Source of the DNA: Syntrophomonadaceae bacterium | Lineage (GTDB): Bacteria > Bacillota > Dethiobacteria > DTU022 | Length of the DNA: 16,845 nucleotides | Direction: 5' to 3' | Assembly: GCA_003566935.1 (NCBI GenBank) | Contig: PXBM01000016.1 | Span: forward strand, 1 to 16,845 | Shown: positions 14,288-16,845 of the stretch, in pieces | How positions within the stretch are numbered: position 1 is the stretch's first letter | Layout of the letters: every line of letters begins with the position of its first letter | Notes under the pieces: generated by a model | Database searches by the model: none | The model's input: only the letters and a program-made list of their open reading frames with translations | What the model was told of the DNA's origin: nothing | Position numbers and translations under genes: made by a program

Positions 14288-14593
14288 GTAGACGACAGGG
14301 TCTTCACAAACACGGTCCACTGGATCCGCTCTTCCAACAACAAACATTTTCACCAGGGACAAAACTTTGAAGAAGCGGGATCCATTCATGCTGAAAACCC
14401 CTGGCCGCTGGCTGCCTGTAATGATCTTCTGGCCTGCAATGCCGGGGCTGAAGACTTTTTTAAACGTGCTGAAATGGACAACGGTTTTTTCTGTGAAACA
14501 ATCGATCCGGAGACCGGGCAGGTATCTACGGGGGCAGCTTTTGCCTCAGCTGCTGGGTTTCTTGCTTATGCTTTGGAAAAAGCAATAAGTTGA
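14288..14593 (+). pseudogene. In-frame C-terminal continuation of the glycosidase behind the TAG
   Basis: Directly after the amber codon the same frame stays open for 101 codons and ends with TGA at 14591-14593. The translated text is protein-like and fits the end of a six-hairpin enzyme: VDDRVFTNTVHWIRSS, HAENPWPLAACNDLL and NGFFCETIDPETGQVSTGAAFASAAGFLAYALEKA. No start codon with a ribosome binding site exists in it. Without the TAG the gene would encode 613 residues and end 54 nt before the symporter gene. The simplest view is a recent nonsense mutation or a sequencing error; readthrough is less likely. Confidence 0.75.
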
Positions 14594-14647
14594 TTTTATC
14601 TCTGACACCTTTTCATCTTATTATGATTGCAGGAGGGGAGTAGTTGG

Positions 14648-15961
14648 ATGAACCAGGTTAAGCAGCTGCCATTTTGGGGGAAAATTATCTACGGAACTGG
14701 ATCAGGTGGCTTCAGCCTGATTGACAGGATTTTAATTACCTGGCTCTTTTATTATTACATCACCAGCCCTCTTGAAGGTGTAGAAGCCCTGATGCCTCCC
14801 TTTGCTTTCGGTATTATCATGTTTTTAGGACGGGCTATCGATGCTGTTGCCGACCCTGTAATTGCACGCTGGTCGGATAATCACCAGGGAAAAATGGGAC
14901 GTCGCTTGCCTTTCATGCTATTTAGCGGGGTCGCTTATGCCGCTGTATTTATAGTGCTTTTTTATCCACCAGTAGCCGAAAACTCACCACTAAACAGTGT
15001 CTTCCTGGCAGTTATGCTGGGGCTCTACTTCACCCTCTTTACGGCTTACGTTTGCCCCTATCTGGCCCTGCTGCCGGAACTGGCGCGCACGGCAAAAGAC
15101 CGGGTTGACCTGGCCACCTTCCGGGCGATCTTTATGCTGCTTGGAGTTGGCATTGCGTTAATCGGTTCCGGTATTTTGATCGGCATGTTCAGCTTTCACG
15201 GCATGGTCTGGATCATGGCATTTCTCGGTCTTATAATGTTGTACTTACCCATGTTAATTAAAGAAAGGGATTATGCCGAGGCCAAACCGGCCACTTTAGG
15301 GCTGACTGAAGCAATCCGCACCACTTTTAAGAACCACGCTTTTGTGATTTACCTGATCGGCAATGTTACTTTCTGGCTCGGTTTTAATATTATTACCTTA
15401 AACCTGCCTCTCTATGTGACAATTCTGCTGGGTGGCACCGAGGATGATACTTCCATATATTTCGGTTTAGCTTTCGTGGTAGCTTTAATTTTCTTCCCCG
15501 TGGTCAATATCCTCTCAAAAAAGATCGGCTTGAAAGCAGTAATGATGTTCGCCCTCGTTGCCTTTTTAGTATTACTGCCCCTCTTTTATTTCCTGGGACA
15601 GCCCATGCTTGGTTTAACGCCGGAGGTTTTTGGCTATATTTTAATGGGGCTGGCCGGCCTGCCCCTGGCTGTAATCTTTATAGTTCCCGATGCGATTGTG
15701 GCTGAAGTTTCCGACCTTGAGATAAAGCTGTCCGGCCAGAGGCGTGAAGCAATGTATTTTGGGGCACAGGGTTTTATATTGAAATTGGCCATGGGCTTGT
15801 CTACGGTTATAACCAGTGCTTTGCTGCAGTTTTTCGGCAGCACTGCCGCAGAACCGCTTGGTATTCAGCTGACCGGACCAGTTTCAGCGGTATTTATACT
15901 GGTGGGAGTAATTGTCTTTACCCGTTACCCGGAAAAGGAAGTCCGTGCATATCGCAGATAA
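14648..15961 (+). CDS. GPH-family (MelB-like) sugar:cation symporter
   Basis: A membrane protein of about 437 residues with 12 predicted helices, of the glycoside-pentoside-hexuronide:cation symporter family (MFS_2). The family signature is clear: DAVADPVIARWSDNHQGKMGRR from residue 65, carrying the Asp residues that bind the coupling cation, and the N-terminal IYGTGSGGFSLIDRI. The ATG at 14648 has GGAGGGGAG 7 nt upstream; a TTG at 14627 lies before that site and is unlikely. It stands 54 nt behind the glycosidase frame and is probably co-transcribed, so the pair would import and cleave a glycoside. The sugar cannot be named from sequence. Confidence 0.88.
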   Translation: MNQVKQLPFWGKIIYGTGSGGFSLIDRILITWLFYYYITSPLEGVEALMPPFAFGIIMFLGRAIDAVADPVIARWSDNHQGKMGRRLPFMLFSGVAYAAVFIVLFYPPVAENSPLNSVFLAVMLGLYFTLFTAYVCPYLALLPELARTAKDRVDLATFRAIFMLLGVGIALIGSGILIGMFSFHGMVWIMAFLGLIMLYLPMLIKERDYAEAKPATLGLTEAIRTTFKNHAFVIYLIGNVTFWLGFNIITLNLPLYVTILLGGTEDDTSIYFGLAFVVALIFFPVVNILSKKIGLKAVMMFALVAFLVLLPLFYFLGQPMLGLTPEVFGYILMGLAGLPLAVIFIVPDAIVAEVSDLEIKLSGQRREAMYFGAQGFILKLAMGLSTVITSALLQFFGSTAAEPLGIQLTGPVSAVFILVGVIVFTRYPEKEVRAYRR

Positions 15962-15974
15962 AATAGAACTTAAT

Positions 15975-16014
15975 AAAGTGAAAATTAACTCTGACACCTT
16001 TTTCACTTTTTTTT
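15975..16014 (+). terminator. AT-rich terminator behind the sugar symporter gene
   Basis: AAAGTGAAAA (15975-15984) pairs with TTTTCACTTT (16000-16009) around a 15-nt loop, and more T residues follow to 16014. The loop carries CTCTGACACCT, the motif that recurs at 6-20 and 14601-14610. The hairpin lies between the symporter and the YbaK-type gene and would separate them. Confidence 0.6.
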
Positions 16015-16027
16015 GGGGGTGGTTGTG

Positions 16028-16504
16028 ATGACTGAGAATCCAGCCCTGGAGAGGGCGCGTAAATACCTGGGAAAGTATAATCTTGAACTAATACCGCGGG
16101 AGCATGAGAAGACAACCAAAACTTCGGCTGAAGCGGCAGAGGCTTTAAATGTTGAGCTGGGGCAGATTGCCAAGTCGATTCTCTTTCGTTCCGGGCAGCA
16201 GTATGGTCTGTTTGTGGCAGCGGGTGATATTAAAATCTGCGATAAAAAGGTGAAGAAGCTGCTTGGCGGCGGCAGGGCTAAGATTGCCAAGCCAGATGAG
16301 GTTGAAGAGATCACCGGTTACCGCGTTGGCGGGGTCTGCCCTTTTGATATTGATAAGAATGTGCCGATTTACCTGGATAGTTCAATGAAGAGGTTTGACG
16401 TGGTATATACCTCGGCCGGCACCCCTCATTCCCTGCTGCCGATTTCATTTGAACAGCTGAAGATGGTTACCGATGGTATGGTGGCAGATATAGAAAAAGA
16501 CTAA
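16028..16504 (+). CDS. YbaK/EbsC-family deacylase-like protein
   Basis: A 158-residue single-domain protein of the YbaK/aminoacyl-tRNA synthetase-associated family, whose members hydrolyse wrongly charged tRNA such as Cys-tRNA(Pro) or Ala-tRNA(Pro). The conserved lysine is K49 (GQIAKSILFR), GGVCPF is at 101-106 and the AGTPHSLLPIS motif at 130-140. The ATG at 16028 has GGGGGTGG about 5 nt upstream. It is preceded by the symporter terminator and ends 2 bp from the stop of the convergent hydrolase gene. The specific amino acid removed is not evident; the protein most resembles the stand-alone YwhH-like form in Firmicutes. Confidence 0.88.
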   Translation: MTENPALERARKYLGKYNLELIPREHEKTTKTSAEAAEALNVELGQIAKSILFRSGQQYGLFVAAGDIKICDKKVKKLLGGGRAKIAKPDEVEEITGYRVGGVCPFDIDKNVPIYLDSSMKRFDVVYTSAGTPHSLLPISFEQLKMVTDGMVADIEKD

Positions 16505-16506
16505 AA

Positions 16507-16845
16507 TTATTTATTCAAGTAAATTGCCGGGAAGTATCGCCTGTACAGGGCCGGGTTTTTGTCGCGCCAGGGGTCATTACGGCGCAGCTCGTGGAGGGCT
16601 TCGAGATCGAGATCGGCAACAGCCAATGCCTCGCGGTCATGTGGCTTCACTTCGGCCAGCACACCGTCTTTTTGCTCGGTTAGTTCGAGAGGAGCATAGA
16701 TCCCTGATTTGCCGCTAAAGGTTAAACCGGCGATACTACCAACCAGGGCACTTTTAACCCCGTAAAGGCGGCTCTCCTGCACCCTGGGCCAGATTCCGCG
16801 CAGGGCCAGCCAGTAGTTATACTCTTCCTGGTTGGCAATCGGCAG
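16507..16845 (-). CDS. Carbon-nitrogen hydrolase (nitrilase superfamily), C-terminal part
   Basis: The frame is open to the window edge, giving the last 112 residues. RVQESRLYGVKSALVG, FSGKSGIYAPLELTE and DGVLAEV match the C-terminal region of amidase-type nitrilase superfamily enzymes, which hydrolyse amides or related C-N bonds with a Glu-Lys-Cys triad. That triad lies in the missing upstream part. The tail ELRRNDPWRDKNPALYRRYFP forms the usual C-terminal helical arm. A GTG at 16782 is not the true start, since conserved sequence continues upstream of it. The gene converges on the YbaK-type gene with a 2-bp gap and no terminator between them. Confidence 0.8.
   Translation of the reverse strand: MPIANQEEYNYWLALRGIWPRVQESRLYGVKSALVGSIAGLTFSGKSGIYAPLELTEQKDGVLAEVKPHDREALAVADLDLEALHELRRNDPWRDKNPALYRRYFPAIYLNK

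Overview
The window looks like chromosomal DNA of a Gram-positive anaerobe, most likely a clostridial Firmicute with a syntrophic or fatty-acid-degrading lifestyle. This is inferred from strong AGGAGG-type ribosome binding sites, many GTG/TTG starts, near-consensus sigma-A promoters, a lipoprotein-anchored solute-binding protein, and a stand-alone LUD-domain protein of a clostridial type. The very acidic linker of the binding protein would suit a haloalkaliphilic relative, but that is a guess. No phage, CRISPR array or complete insertion sequence was found.

Left part (1-3221, all minus strand): a VapC-type PIN toxin overlapped by its ribbon-helix-helix antitoxin, a BrnQ-family branched-chain amino acid symporter, a 58-residue two-helix membrane protein, and a LUD-domain protein. 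Next come a plus-strand GAF-GGDEF diguanylate cyclase (3672-4694) with a good promoter and a long leader, and a minus-strand tRNA-Leu(GAG) with encoded CCA, promoter and terminator.

Central part (5200-12460): a branched-chain-type (Liv) ABC importer split over two convergent operons. The plus-strand operon encodes a FadD-like acyl-CoA ligase, LivG and LivF. It starts from a promoter whose -35 box lies inside an 18-bp dyad. The minus-strand operon encodes the LivK lipoprotein, LivH and LivM. The two meet in a 370-bp spacer with one terminator per strand and degenerate heptad repeats. Coupling an acyl-CoA ligase to the two ATPases suggests that the importer carries a carboxylic acid which is trapped as its CoA thioester, rather than leucine. 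LivM carries an unusual C-terminal CX2C-X10-CX2C zinc-ribbon-like tail.

Right part (12752-16845): a six-hairpin-type glycosidase and a GPH-family sugar:cation symporter, apparently an uptake and hydrolysis pair. The glycosidase frame is interrupted by an in-frame TAG at codon 512, while a further 101 codons of gene-like sequence remain open behind it. A YbaK/EbsC-type deacylase gene follows, converging 2 bp from the 3' end of a carbon-nitrogen hydrolase gene that runs off the window. The most notable points are the amber codon, the zinc-ribbon LivM, the ligase-coupled split transporter and the operator-like dyad.
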